A stretch of 64,000 nucleotides of DNA, taken from contig DATIXQ010000107.1 of the NCBI GenBank assembly GCA_035518375.1, positions 1 to 64,000 of the forward strand. Reading direction: 5' to 3'. Position 1 is the first letter of the stretch. The number at the start of each line of letters is the position of its first letter. The position numbers and the translations under genes were made by a program. Positions 16,887 to 24,683 of the stretch are shown here, piece by piece. The notes below the pieces were generated by a model, which saw nothing but the letters and a program-made list of their open reading frames with translations, had not been told where the DNA came from and made no database searches. The stretch is from DATJLY01 sp035518375 (GTDB taxonomy: Bacteria; Pseudomonadota; Alphaproteobacteria; ATCC43930; CGMCC-115725).

Positions 16887-18020
16887 TCAGGTGATGAGAC
16901 CTTTGATGAACTCAACGATCCGCAAATGCACCAGGTCGTTCCAGGTCGCGAACACCATCAATGTAAGCACCAGAGCCAAACCGAGCCGGAAGCCGTACTC
17001 CTGCGCGCGGTGGCCGAGCGGCCGGCCGCGGATCGCCTCGGCCGCATAAAACAGCAGGTGTCCACCGTCAAGCACCGGGATCGGGAACAGGTTGATAAGC
17101 CCGAGATTGACCGAGAGCACCGCCATGAACCACAGCAAGGCCACGGCCCCGCCCTGCCACACCTCGCTCGACATTTGCGCGATGCGCACCGGCCCGCCGA
17201 GCTCGTCGGTGTTGCGCACGCCGATAACCATCTGCCACACCGCCTCGAGCGTGCCCGTGACGAGGTTCGAGGTTTCGACGCACGACTGCCACAGCGCGTC
17301 TGCGGGATTGCGCCGCACGTAGTTCACGCCGCTGCGCTCGATGCCGAGCAGCCCGAGCGTGTGCTCGTTGCCGAAGCGGTCGGTAAGCTTCGTTATGCGC
17401 GGCGTCACCGTGATCGTGACGGGATTGCCGTCGCGCCGCAGCACCATGTGCATCGCCGTTCCGGTGTTGAGCCGCACGAGGCGCTGCACGTCCTCGAAGC
17501 GCGCGATCTTCTCGCCGTCGATCGCGGCGATGACGTCGCCCGCCTTGATGCCGGCCGCCTCGGCCGCGCTCCCGGCCTGGACGCGCCCGACATCGGCCGG
17601 CGTAAAGGGCTGCCCCACCGTCGCGAACAGGAGCGACAGCACGACGAGCGTGAAGATGAAATTCGCAAGCGGCCCCGCTGCCACGACGGCGGTCCGCTGC
17701 ATGAGGCGCTTGTGGTGGAACGAGACCTCGCGCTCGGCCGCGGTCATAGCCGGAAGGTGGCCGCCCGGCATCGACATGGGATCGGCGTCGCCGAACATCT
17801 TGACGTAGCCGCCGAGCGGAACGGCGGAGAGCTTCCAGCGCGTGCCGGCACGGTCGAACCAGCCGAACAGCTCCGGCCCGAAGCCGATCGAGAACACCTC
17901 GACGCGCACGTTGTTGTAGCGCGCGACCAGGTAATGTCCGAGCTCGTGCACGAACACCAGGACGGTGAGGACGATCAGGAACGGAACGATATAGCCGAGA
18001 CTGTCGGACAAAAAATTCAT
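16887..18020 (-). CDS. rseP: RseP-type site-2 intramembrane zinc protease
   Basis: A membrane-embedded metalloprotease that cuts anti-sigma factors and leftover signal peptides. The 377-residue length fits the one-PDZ alphaproteobacterial type. The zinc site HELGH lies at residues 25-29 in the first membrane helix, a PDZ domain spans about 120-190 (GSAAEAAGIKAGDVIAAIDG), and the third ligand region NLFPIPVLDGGHLL lies near 315. The start MNFLSDSLGYIV at 18020 is chosen; the longer open frame upstream is shadow of cdsA. In relatives dxr follows between this gene and cdsA, but here only 85 non-coding bases separate them. Confidence 0.95.
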   Translation of the reverse strand: MNFLSDSLGYIVPFLIVLTVLVFVHELGHYLVARYNNVRVEVFSIGFGPELFGWFDRAGTRWKLSAVPLGGYVKMFGDADPMSMPGGHLPAMTAAEREVSFHHKRLMQRTAVVAAGPLANFIFTLVVLSLLFATVGQPFTPADVGRVQAGSAAEAAGIKAGDVIAAIDGEKIARFEDVQRLVRLNTGTAMHMVLRRDGNPVTITVTPRITKLTDRFGNEHTLGLLGIERSGVNYVRRNPADALWQSCVETSNLVTGTLEAVWQMVIGVRNTDELGGPVRIAQMSSEVWQGGAVALLWFMAVLSVNLGLINLFPIPVLDGGHLLFYAAEAIRGRPLGHRAQEYGFRLGLALVLTLMVFATWNDLVHLRIVEFIKGLIT

Positions 18021-18105
18021 GGCCCGCGCGATCCGTCGAAAGACCCCGGACCATAGCAGGAAATGGCCGTCCGCATGCGGAAAATTCGGGGCGCGCTCGT
18101 GACCT

Positions 18106-18957
18106 TCAGGGGCCGTGCCACACGAGGGGTCCGGCGCCCGCGAGGAACACCGCAAGCCACGCGAGCGCGCTTGCGCCGAGCATGCCGTCGAGCCGATCGA
18201 GGAGCCCGCCGTGCCCCGGAATGAGGCGGCCCGAATCTTTGACGCCGAAGCGACGCTTCGCCGCAGATTCGGCGAGATCGCCGAGCTGCGCGGCGATGGC
18301 GAGGGCGAGGCTCGCCGGCACGAGCGCAGGCGCCGCGACGCCGAACGGCAGGAACGCCGCCCCCACGAGCGCCGCAGCGGCGAGTCCGCCCGCGAGTCCG
18401 GCCCAGGTCTTGTTGGGCGAGAGCGCCGGCGCAAGGCGCGGGCCGCCCAATGTGCGGCCGGCGAGAAACGCCCCCGTATCGGTCGCCCATACGGTGAGGA
18501 AGAGCCAGAGCAGGAAGAGCCGGCCCATCTCGCCGCCGAGCCAGATCAAGGCAAGCGTCGGCAGCGCGATCACGGCGCTGCCGAGCGCCGCCCACGCCGC
18601 CGTGGCGGCGCGGCCGCCAAGGAACGCAAGCACCGCGCCCGAGGCGACAATGGCGAGAGCCGCGATAGACGCGCCGGCGCCTTCCGCCGCGCACGCGAGC
18701 GCGTTGGTAACGACGAGTGCAACCGTTGCCGGCCCGCCGCAGCCCGTGAGCCGCGCCCATTCCCAGCCCATCGCCGCCGCAGCGAGCACCACGACCGCCG
18801 CGAACACGCCATCGCCGACCCAGAGCGCCGCCAGCGCCAGCGGCGCGAGCACCGCCGCCGAAAGAAGCCGCAGCGGTACATCGCTCGGCGCGCGCGCGGG
18901 CGATGAGGGCAATGGTGGTGGAGGATTTATGGTTGCAGGTCCCGCGGGCTCAGGCAC
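18106..18957 (-). CDS. cdsA: Phosphatidate cytidylyltransferase (CDP-diglyceride synthase)
   Basis: Makes CDP-diacylglycerol from CTP and phosphatidic acid at the inner membrane. The 283-residue protein is strongly hydrophobic with about seven spans. The PROSITE-like signature is complete: SAAKRRFGVKDSGRLIPGHG followed by GLLDRLD near 233-260, with the metal-binding acidic residues. The GTG start at 18957 gives a Pro-rich N-terminus (PPPPLPSSPARAPSD), so the true start could be slightly downstream. It lies 10 bases after uppS. Confidence 0.95.
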   Translation of the reverse strand: MPEPAGPATINPPPPLPSSPARAPSDVPLRLLSAAVLAPLALAALWVGDGVFAAVVVLAAAAMGWEWARLTGCGGPATVALVVTNALACAAEGAGASIAALAIVASGAVLAFLGGRAATAAWAALGSAVIALPTLALIWLGGEMGRLFLLWLFLTVWATDTGAFLAGRTLGGPRLAPALSPNKTWAGLAGGLAAAALVGAAFLPFGVAAPALVPASLALAIAAQLGDLAESAAKRRFGVKDSGRLIPGHGGLLDRLDGMLGASALAWLAVFLAGAGPLVWHGP

Positions 18958-18967
18958 CGCCCGCTGC

Positions 18968-19711
18968 TCAGCGCGTGTGGACGGAAGCGCCGTAGCGGCG
19001 CTCGCGGCCGTGGAAGTCGCGCAGCGCGTCCTCGAGATCGCCCTTGTCGAAATCGGGCCACAGAGTGTTGGTGAAAACGAGCTCGGCGTAGGCCGATTGC
19101 CACAAGAGGAAATTGCTGATGCGCTGCTCGCCGCTGGTGCGGATGAGGAGATCGGGATCGGGCATGCCGTCGGTCAGAAGAAAGCGGCCGAAGGAATCCT
19201 CGTCGATCGCCTCGAGCGCAAGGCGCCCCTCCTTCACCGCCTCGGCGATGCGGCGCGCGGCCAAGGCAATCTCGGCGCGGCCGCCATAGGACAGGGCGAT
19301 GGAAAGATCGATCCGGCCATTGTCGCGCGTCAGCGTCTCGGCGTTGTCGATGAGGGTGACGATGTCGGGCGCAAGCCGAGCACGGTCGCCGATCATGCGG
19401 AAGCGCACGCCCTTCTGATGCAGTTCGGCGATCTCGCCGCGCAGGTAGTGGCGCAGGAGGCCCATCAGGTCCTCGATCTCGCCGGGCGGTCGCTTCCAGT
19501 TCTCCGACGAGAAGCCGAAAAGCGTCAGATAGCGGATGCCGAGCTCGGCGGCGGCGGTGACGGTGCGGCGCACCGCCTCGGCGCCGCGGCGGTGGCCGGC
19601 GATGCGCGGCAGGCCGCGCGATTTCGCCCAGCGCCCGTTGCCGTCCATGATGATGGCGACGTGCTGCGGCGGCGGCGACGTGCCGGGATCATTCTGCGTG
19701 GTCGAGCTCAA
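18968..19711 (-). CDS. uppS: Undecaprenyl diphosphate synthase
   Basis: Extends farnesyl diphosphate with eight isopentenyl units in cis configuration to make the C55 carrier for peptidoglycan and polysaccharide synthesis. The 247-residue protein shows HVAIIMDGNGRWAKSRGLPR with the catalytic Asp23, RIAGHRRGAEAVRR next, FGFSSENWKRP near 85, and DLLIRTSGEQRISNFLLWQS near 195. It overlaps frr by four bases. Confidence 0.97.
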   Translation of the reverse strand: MSSTTQNDPGTSPPPQHVAIIMDGNGRWAKSRGLPRIAGHRRGAEAVRRTVTAAAELGIRYLTLFGFSSENWKRPPGEIEDLMGLLRHYLRGEIAELHQKGVRFRMIGDRARLAPDIVTLIDNAETLTRDNGRIDLSIALSYGGRAEIALAARRIAEAVKEGRLALEAIDEDSFGRFLLTDGMPDPDLLIRTSGEQRISNFLLWQSAYAELVFTNTLWPDFDKGDLEDALRDFHGRERRYGASVHTR

Positions 19712-20268
19712 ACCTGAAGGATCTCCTTGTCCTTCTGCGCGAGCATGTCGTCGATGCGCTTGATGAGGGCGTCGGTCAGCGTCTGAATCTCATGCTGCAG
19801 TTTTTTGTGCTGGTCCTGGCTGATCGTCCCGTCCTTTTCCTTCTTTTTCAAGCCGTCGAGCCCGTCGCGGCGCACGTTGCGGACGGAGACGCGCGCGGCT
19901 TCGGTGTATTTCGCGGCGACCTTGGTGAGCTCGCGCCGCCGCTCCTCGTTGAGGTCGGGGATGGGCACGCGAATGGTCTGTCCCTCGGTCTGCGGGTTGA
20001 GGCCGAGCCCGGCCTCGCGGATCGCCTTGTCGACCGCCTTGGTGACGCCGCGGTCCCACACCTGCACGACGATGAGGCGCGGCTCGGGCACGCTGATCGT
20101 GCCGACCTGGTTCAACGGCATGGCATTACCGTAGGCATCGACCATGACGGGATCGAGAAGGCTCGCCGAGGCGCGGCCCGTGCGCAAGCCCGCGAACTCT
20201 TTGCGCAGCACCTCGCACGCTCCATCCATGCGGCGCCGCAGCTCGGCTACGACAGGGTCCTCGCTCAT
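19708..20268 (-). CDS. frr: Ribosome recycling factor
   Basis: Splits post-termination ribosomes together with EF-G. The 186-residue length is standard. Motifs include LRTGRASASLLDPVMVDAYG near 28-47, MPLNQVGTISVPEPR after it, and IPDLNEERRRELTKVAAKY near 110. It overlaps pyrH upstream and uppS downstream by four bases each, so translation is likely coupled. Confidence 0.97.
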   Translation of the reverse strand: MSEDPVVAELRRRMDGACEVLRKEFAGLRTGRASASLLDPVMVDAYGNAMPLNQVGTISVPEPRLIVVQVWDRGVTKAVDKAIREAGLGLNPQTEGQTIRVPIPDLNEERRRELTKVAAKYTEAARVSVRNVRRDGLDGLKKKEKDGTISQDQHKKLQHEIQTLTDALIKRIDDMLAQKDKEILQV

Positions 20269-21014
20269 GATGCCCTCTCTTCGGTGATCATGGTGTATCG
20301 CCCGCGGCCGGTGACCACGTCGGCGAATCCGCCGTGCTCGTAGATCGAGAAGACCAGGATGGGAATGTGGTTCTCGCGCGCGAGCGAGATCGCCGCCGCG
20401 TCCATGACCTTGAGGTCGCGCGACAGCACTTCGAGATAGTCGAGCCGTTCGTAGCGCTTGGCGTTCTTGTCGCGGTTCGGATCGGCGCTATAGACGCCGT
20501 CGACCTTCGTCGCCTTCAGAAGCGCGTTGCATTCCGTCTCCGAGGCGCGCAACGCCGCCGCGGTGTCGGTCGAGAAGAAGGGGTTGCCGGTGCCGGCGGC
20601 GAAGATGACGACACGGCCCTTTTCCATGTGGCGGATGGCGCGGCGGCGGATATAGGGCTCGCACACCGATTGCATGCTGATCGCCGACTGAACGCGCGTC
20701 GGCACGTCGCGCTGCTCCAAGGCTCCCTGCAGCGCGAGCGCGTTGATGACGGTCGCCAGCATGCCCATGTAGTCCGCGGTCGCGCGCTCCATGCCGCCCG
20801 AGGCGCCGGCGAGGCCGCGGAAGATGTTGCCGCCGCCGATCACGATCGCGACCTCGACGCCCATGGCGTGAACGACGCGGATCTCCTCGGCGAGCCGCCC
20901 CACGAACCCGGGGTCGAGCCCGTAATTCTGGTCGCCCATCAGCGCCTCGCCCGAGAGCTTCAGGAGGACGCGCGGGTAGCGCACGGAACTGTCGGCAGGC
21001 ATGGCGCGGATCAT
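20265..21014 (-). CDS. pyrH: Uridylate kinase
   Basis: Phosphorylates UMP to UDP in pyrimidine nucleotide synthesis. The bacterial hexameric amino-acid-kinase-fold enzyme shows YPRVLLKLSGEALMG, VAIVIGGGNIFRG, GTGNPFFSTDTAAALRA and VDGVYSADPN. The ATG at 21014 is preferred because GGAG lies six bases before it; an internal ATG at 21002 (MPADSSVRY) has no such site but would match homologue N-termini. The order rpsB-tsf-pyrH-frr is conserved across bacteria. Confidence 0.96.
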   Translation of the reverse strand: MIRAMPADSSVRYPRVLLKLSGEALMGDQNYGLDPGFVGRLAEEIRVVHAMGVEVAIVIGGGNIFRGLAGASGGMERATADYMGMLATVINALALQGALEQRDVPTRVQSAISMQSVCEPYIRRRAIRHMEKGRVVIFAAGTGNPFFSTDTAAALRASETECNALLKATKVDGVYSADPNRDKNAKRYERLDYLEVLSRDLKVMDAAAISLARENHIPILVFSIYEHGGFADVVTGRGRYTMITEERAS

Positions 21015-21069
21015 ACAACACTCCGGCCGCGCCGGGCCACGCGGCAATCACGCCCGCGCCGCGGGCGGC

Positions 21070-21993
21070 TCAGTGTTTAAGCTGCGCCTGGACCTCGGCT
21101 GCGAAATCGGTGGCGGCGCGCTCGATTCCCTCGCCCAGGGCGAAGCGCACGAAGCCCACGACCTTGATCGGCGCGCCCGCCTCCTTGGCCGCCGCCTCGA
21201 TCACCTTCGCCACCCGGGTCTCGCCGTCGATGACGAAGATCTGGTCGAGCAGCACGGTCTCCTCGTAGAACTTGCGCAGCCGCCCCTCGACCATCTTGTC
21301 GACGATCTGGTCGGCCTTGCCCGAGGCGCGCGCCTGCTCGCGCAGCACGCCGCGTTCGCGCTCCAGGGCCGCGGCATCGACGGAGGCAATGTCGAGATAT
21401 TGCGGATTGGCGGCGGCGACATGCATCGCGAGCTGCTTGCCCAAGGCCGCTACCCGTTCGGCGCTCCCCGTCGATTCGAGCGCGACGAGCACGCCGATGC
21501 GGCCGAGATTGGGCGCGACCGCGCTGTGCATGTAGGAGGCGACGACGCCGTTCTTCACGGCGAATCGCCGTGCGCGGCGCACCGCCATGTTCTCGCCGAC
21601 CGTGGCGATGAGGTGGGTCAGCTCGTCGCCGACGCTGCGCCCGCTCGCCATCGGCAGCGCCTTCAGCGCCTCGACATCCTCGCCCTTGTCGCGGGCGTGC
21701 TCGGCGACGGCGCGCGCGAAGCTCTGGAACGTGTCGTTGCGCGAGACGAAATCGGTCTCCGCGTTGACCTCGACGACGGCGCCGACATTGCCGGCGACGG
21801 CGACACTCACGAGCCCCTCGGCCGCGACGCGCCCCGCCTTCTTGGCGGCGGCCGCGAGGCCCTTCTTCCTGAGCCAGTCGACCGCGCCTTCCACATCACC
21901 CGATGTCTCGCTCAGCGCGCGCTTGCAGTCCATCATGCCGGCGCCGGTCTTGTCGCGCAGCTCCTTGACGAGCGCCGCCGTGATCTCGGCCAT
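21070..21993 (-). CDS. tsf: Translation elongation factor Ts
   Basis: Nucleotide exchange factor for EF-Tu. The 307-residue protein has the N-terminal UBA-like domain ITAALVKELRDKTGAGMMDC, then VDWLRKKGLAAAAKKAGRVA and the core EVNAETDFVSRND near 75, which contacts EF-Tu (TDFV). The internal dimerisation and C-terminal parts are complete (ALGEGIERAATDFAAEVQAQ). It follows rpsB by 18 bases. Confidence 0.97.
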   Translation of the reverse strand: MAEITAALVKELRDKTGAGMMDCKRALSETSGDVEGAVDWLRKKGLAAAAKKAGRVAAEGLVSVAVAGNVGAVVEVNAETDFVSRNDTFQSFARAVAEHARDKGEDVEALKALPMASGRSVGDELTHLIATVGENMAVRRARRFAVKNGVVASYMHSAVAPNLGRIGVLVALESTGSAERVAALGKQLAMHVAAANPQYLDIASVDAAALERERGVLREQARASGKADQIVDKMVEGRLRKFYEETVLLDQIFVIDGETRVAKVIEAAAKEAGAPIKVVGFVRFALGEGIERAATDFAAEVQAQLKH

Positions 21994-22011
21994 GTCTCTC
22001 CTCCAACAGGC

Positions 22012-22791
22012 TCAGGCGGTGGGACGGTCCTCGGGGGCGGCTTCGGGCACCACCTCCGGCGGCACCTCGGCGCGCGCGCCGATGTCGGCGCCCGAGGCCG
22101 CGAGCTCCGCCTGCAGGCCCTCGAGCACCGCGCCCGACACGAGCTCGCAGTAGAGATGAATGGCGCGCATCGCGTCGTCGTTGCCGGGGATCGGATAACT
22201 GATCCCCTCGGGCGAGGAATTGCTGTCGAGCACGGCCACCACCGGGATCTTCAGCTTGTTCGCCTCCTGCACCGCGATCGCCTCCTTGTTCGTGTCGATG
22301 ACGAACAGGATGTCGGGGAGGCCGCCCATCTCCTTGATGCCGCCCAGCGCGCGTTCGAGCTTGTCGCGGTCGCGCGTCAGTCCCAGAAGCTCGCGCTTCG
22401 TCAGGCCGGCGGACGGTTGCGTCACGTTCTCATCGAGATCGCGCAGACGCTTGATCGATTGCGAGATGGTCTTGAAATTGGTGAGCATGCCGCCGAGCCA
22501 GCGCGAATTGACGAAATACTGGCCGCAGCGTTTGGCGGCCTCGGCCACCGGCTCCTGCGCCTGACGCTTGGTGCCGACGAAGAGCACGCGCCCGCCGCCC
22601 GCCGCCACGTCGCGGATCGCCTCGAGCGCGCGGTGAAGGAGCGGTACGGTCTGCTCCAGGTCGATGATGTGGACGCCGTTGCGCACGCCGAAGATGAAAG
22701 GCTTCATCTCCGGGTTCCAGCGGCGCGTGTGATGGCCGAAATGGACGCCGGCCTCCAAGAGCTGGCGCATGGTGAAGTCGGGCATTGCCAC
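22012..22791 (-). CDS. rpsB: Ribosomal protein S2
   Basis: Small-subunit protein S2, with conserved PDFTMRQLLEAGVHFGHHTR at its start, FIFGVRNGVHIIDLEQTV near 40 and a Pro/Glu-rich C-terminal tail (about 245-259). The GTG at 22791 is chosen because AAAGGA stands at proper distance and the product then begins MAMPDFTMRQ, matching MALPDFTMRQ of alphaproteobacterial homologues. Longer upstream starts cross the leader and lack a ribosome-binding site. It is the first gene of the long leftward operon. Confidence 0.96.
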   Translation of the reverse strand: MAMPDFTMRQLLEAGVHFGHHTRRWNPEMKPFIFGVRNGVHIIDLEQTVPLLHRALEAIRDVAAGGGRVLFVGTKRQAQEPVAEAAKRCGQYFVNSRWLGGMLTNFKTISQSIKRLRDLDENVTQPSAGLTKRELLGLTRDRDKLERALGGIKEMGGLPDILFVIDTNKEAIAVQEANKLKIPVVAVLDSNSSPEGISYPIPGNDDAMRAIHLYCELVSGAVLEGLQAELAASGADIGARAEVPPEVVPEAAPEDRPTA

Positions 22792-22899
22792 GGGGGCTGA
22801 TCCTTTCTCCGGTTGTGCCGCCGCGGGGGTCATCGATTGCTCGACACCGGAGCGACCTTCGCCGGAAGGCCGCATCCCCGCGTGAGGGGTTGAGCGCGC

Positions 22900-22928
22900 T
22901 AGATAGGAAAATTCGCGGCTTTTGGCAA
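22900..22928 (-). promoter_or_regulatory. Sigma70-type promoter of the rpsB-tsf-lpx operon
   Basis: On the leftward strand TTGCCA, a 17-base spacer and TATCTA form a clear -35/-10 pair. Transcription would start near 22893 and give a GC-rich leader of about 100 bases before the rpsB GTG. That leader includes a CTTCCGGCGAAGG hairpin that could serve S2 autoregulation. No other convincing promoter was noticed within the tightly packed genes downstream to gloA. Confidence 0.6.
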
Positions 22929-22939
22929 GAAGCACCCGC

Positions 22940-24436
22940 TCACGGCGGCACGAGCGGCGCGACCGCATCGAGGCCCGCGGGGATCCCGGTGACGAGCTCG
23001 CCCGGCACGCGCGCGCATTCCCCTTCGCGCTGCGCGACGCAAAATCCGCCGAAGCATTCCCGCACGCGGAAGGCCCCCGCATCGGGCACGTGCCCGAGCG
23101 CGACGAGCGTGTTGAAGCCCGCCGTCTCGCGCGCCAACTCGGCCTCGTCCTTGGGCAGATAGAGCGGACCCGGCACGTGCAAATAGGAATATCCGCCCGA
23201 GCTCGGCCAGCTCATGCCCCAGAGACCGACGCCGCACGCCGACGGCATCGCGGCGACGGCGAGCGCGGCGCGGAGCGCGTTCTCGTCCTGCCGCCACAAT
23301 GGCGCATATCCGCCCGACGCCGACTCCCCGGCCGAGAACAGCGCCCATAGCCCCGCCGCCGCGAGCCCGCATGTGTGCCACGCGTGTGCGGGGATGCGGC
23401 CCTCGGCGCGGAGCCGCGCTTCGGCCCACACCGCAAGCCGCGCGAGGCCCAGCGCCGCCAGCATCACGGCGAGCAGGATCGCGGGATAGAGGATGCGCAG
23501 CTCCTTGTGCGGCAGCGCCGTGTACTCGGCAAACGTCACGAGCGCGGCCACGCCGAGCATCGGCAGGCGATAGCTGCCGATGACGGCAAGGAACGGGATG
23601 ATGGCGATGCCCGCACCCCAGAAGAGCGCGAGCAGCGCGAAATAAGTGGCGCCCCCGCCGGCGCCGAAGGACGCGTTGACGCCATAAAGAGAATTGTAGA
23701 CGGAATTGTACCAGACCGAGGCGAAGGGAAAGCCCCAAGTGGGCCAGTCGAGAAGGCCGCCCGCGAGCGCCGACGCAAACGCGCCTGCGAGGACCGGTGC
23801 CAATCGCGCGCGCCACGCGCCCCAGCCCGCCCAGAGCACGATCACCGCGAGCGCCGGCGCGAGGTGGTAGCGCACGTCGAAGACGAGGCCGAACACGAGC
23901 CCCGCAACGATGAGGCGCGCGCGGCCTTGCGGCCGATAACCGGGCTCGGCGAGATAAGCGGCGATGACGAGAAGGTGGGCTGCGATCTCTTCCTGCCCCG
24001 CGCGCGGCCCGAAATAAACCGCATCGGCCGAGAGCGCCATCGCCCAGGCGGCGACGAACCCGCCGGCAAGGCCGTAAAAGCGCCGGCCCCACAGAAAGGC
24101 GATGACGACGCACGACGTCGAGAGCAGCGACAGCGCGGCGAAGATCGCCGGCAGATAATAGGCGGGGCCGTCTCCAACCAATCGCGCGAGCCACATCACG
24201 CCCGCGAGCGCGCCCGGCACAAGCCACGAGCGCGCGCCATACTGGAACTCCCACGGGACGAGGCCGGTGCCGTAGACGAGCCGGTGCGCCTGCTCGATCG
24301 ATTGGTAGATCTCGTCCGGCTGATGCAGGTTGGGCGTGAGCACGATCAGCAGGAACCGCAGCAGGAAAGCGGCCAGCACGATCGCGGCAAGGCCCGCGAG
24401 CGGCCCCGCGCCCAAGGTGCGTGCCGACGCGCTCAC
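22940..24436 (-). CDS. Family GT22 mannosyltransferase-like membrane protein
   Basis: A 498-residue protein with about ten hydrophobic spans. Near the N-terminus it carries LTPNLHQPDEIYQSIEQAHR, where the Asp-Glu pair sits in the first loop as in GT-C glycosyltransferases of the PIG-B/ALG9 type (GT22). It also has WEFQYGARSWLVPG near 62, another hallmark of that family. It probably transfers a hexose from a polyprenyl-phosphate donor to an envelope glycan or lipid. It follows tusA by 16 bases in the parC operon. Acceptor and donor are unknown. Confidence 0.75.
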   Translation of the reverse strand: MSASARTLGAGPLAGLAAIVLAAFLLRFLLIVLTPNLHQPDEIYQSIEQAHRLVYGTGLVPWEFQYGARSWLVPGALAGVMWLARLVGDGPAYYLPAIFAALSLLSTSCVVIAFLWGRRFYGLAGGFVAAWAMALSADAVYFGPRAGQEEIAAHLLVIAAYLAEPGYRPQGRARLIVAGLVFGLVFDVRYHLAPALAVIVLWAGWGAWRARLAPVLAGAFASALAGGLLDWPTWGFPFASVWYNSVYNSLYGVNASFGAGGGATYFALLALFWGAGIAIIPFLAVIGSYRLPMLGVAALVTFAEYTALPHKELRILYPAILLAVMLAALGLARLAVWAEARLRAEGRIPAHAWHTCGLAAAGLWALFSAGESASGGYAPLWRQDENALRAALAVAAMPSACGVGLWGMSWPSSGGYSYLHVPGPLYLPKDEAELARETAGFNTLVALGHVPDAGAFRVRECFGGFCVAQREGECARVPGELVTGIPAGLDAVAPLVPP

Positions 24437-24452
24437 GGCATCGGACGCCCGG

Positions 24453-24683
24453 TCACGGTTTCTGGAGCGTGAAGGTGAGCACGCCTTGGGCTTCGCTCGC
24501 GGCGAGAAGGCGGCAGCCGGTGGTCTTGCAGAAATGCTCGAAGTCCTTCGTCGCGCCGGGATCAGTCGCGAGCACGACGAGCCGGCCGCCGGGCGCCACG
24601 TCTTTCAGGGCCTTGCGCGCCTTCAGCACCGGCAGCGGGCATTTCATGCCCTTGGTATCGACGACGATTTCGGCCTCGCTCAT
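24453..24683 (-). CDS. tusA: TusA-family sulfur carrier protein
   Basis: A 76-residue protein with the family signature KGMKCPLPVLKARKAL; Cys15 in the CPxP motif is the sulfur-carrying residue. It may pass sulfur to tRNA thiolation, molybdenum cofactor or other acceptors. The start MSEAEIVVDT overlaps the parC stop (ATGA), so it is translationally coupled to parC. The longer upstream frame is parC shadow. Whether it is TusA itself or a paralogue (YeeD/YedF type) cannot be told. Confidence 0.85.
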   Translation of the reverse strand: MSEAEIVVDTKGMKCPLPVLKARKALKDVAPGGRLVVLATDPGATKDFEHFCKTTGCRLLAASEAQGVLTFTLQKP

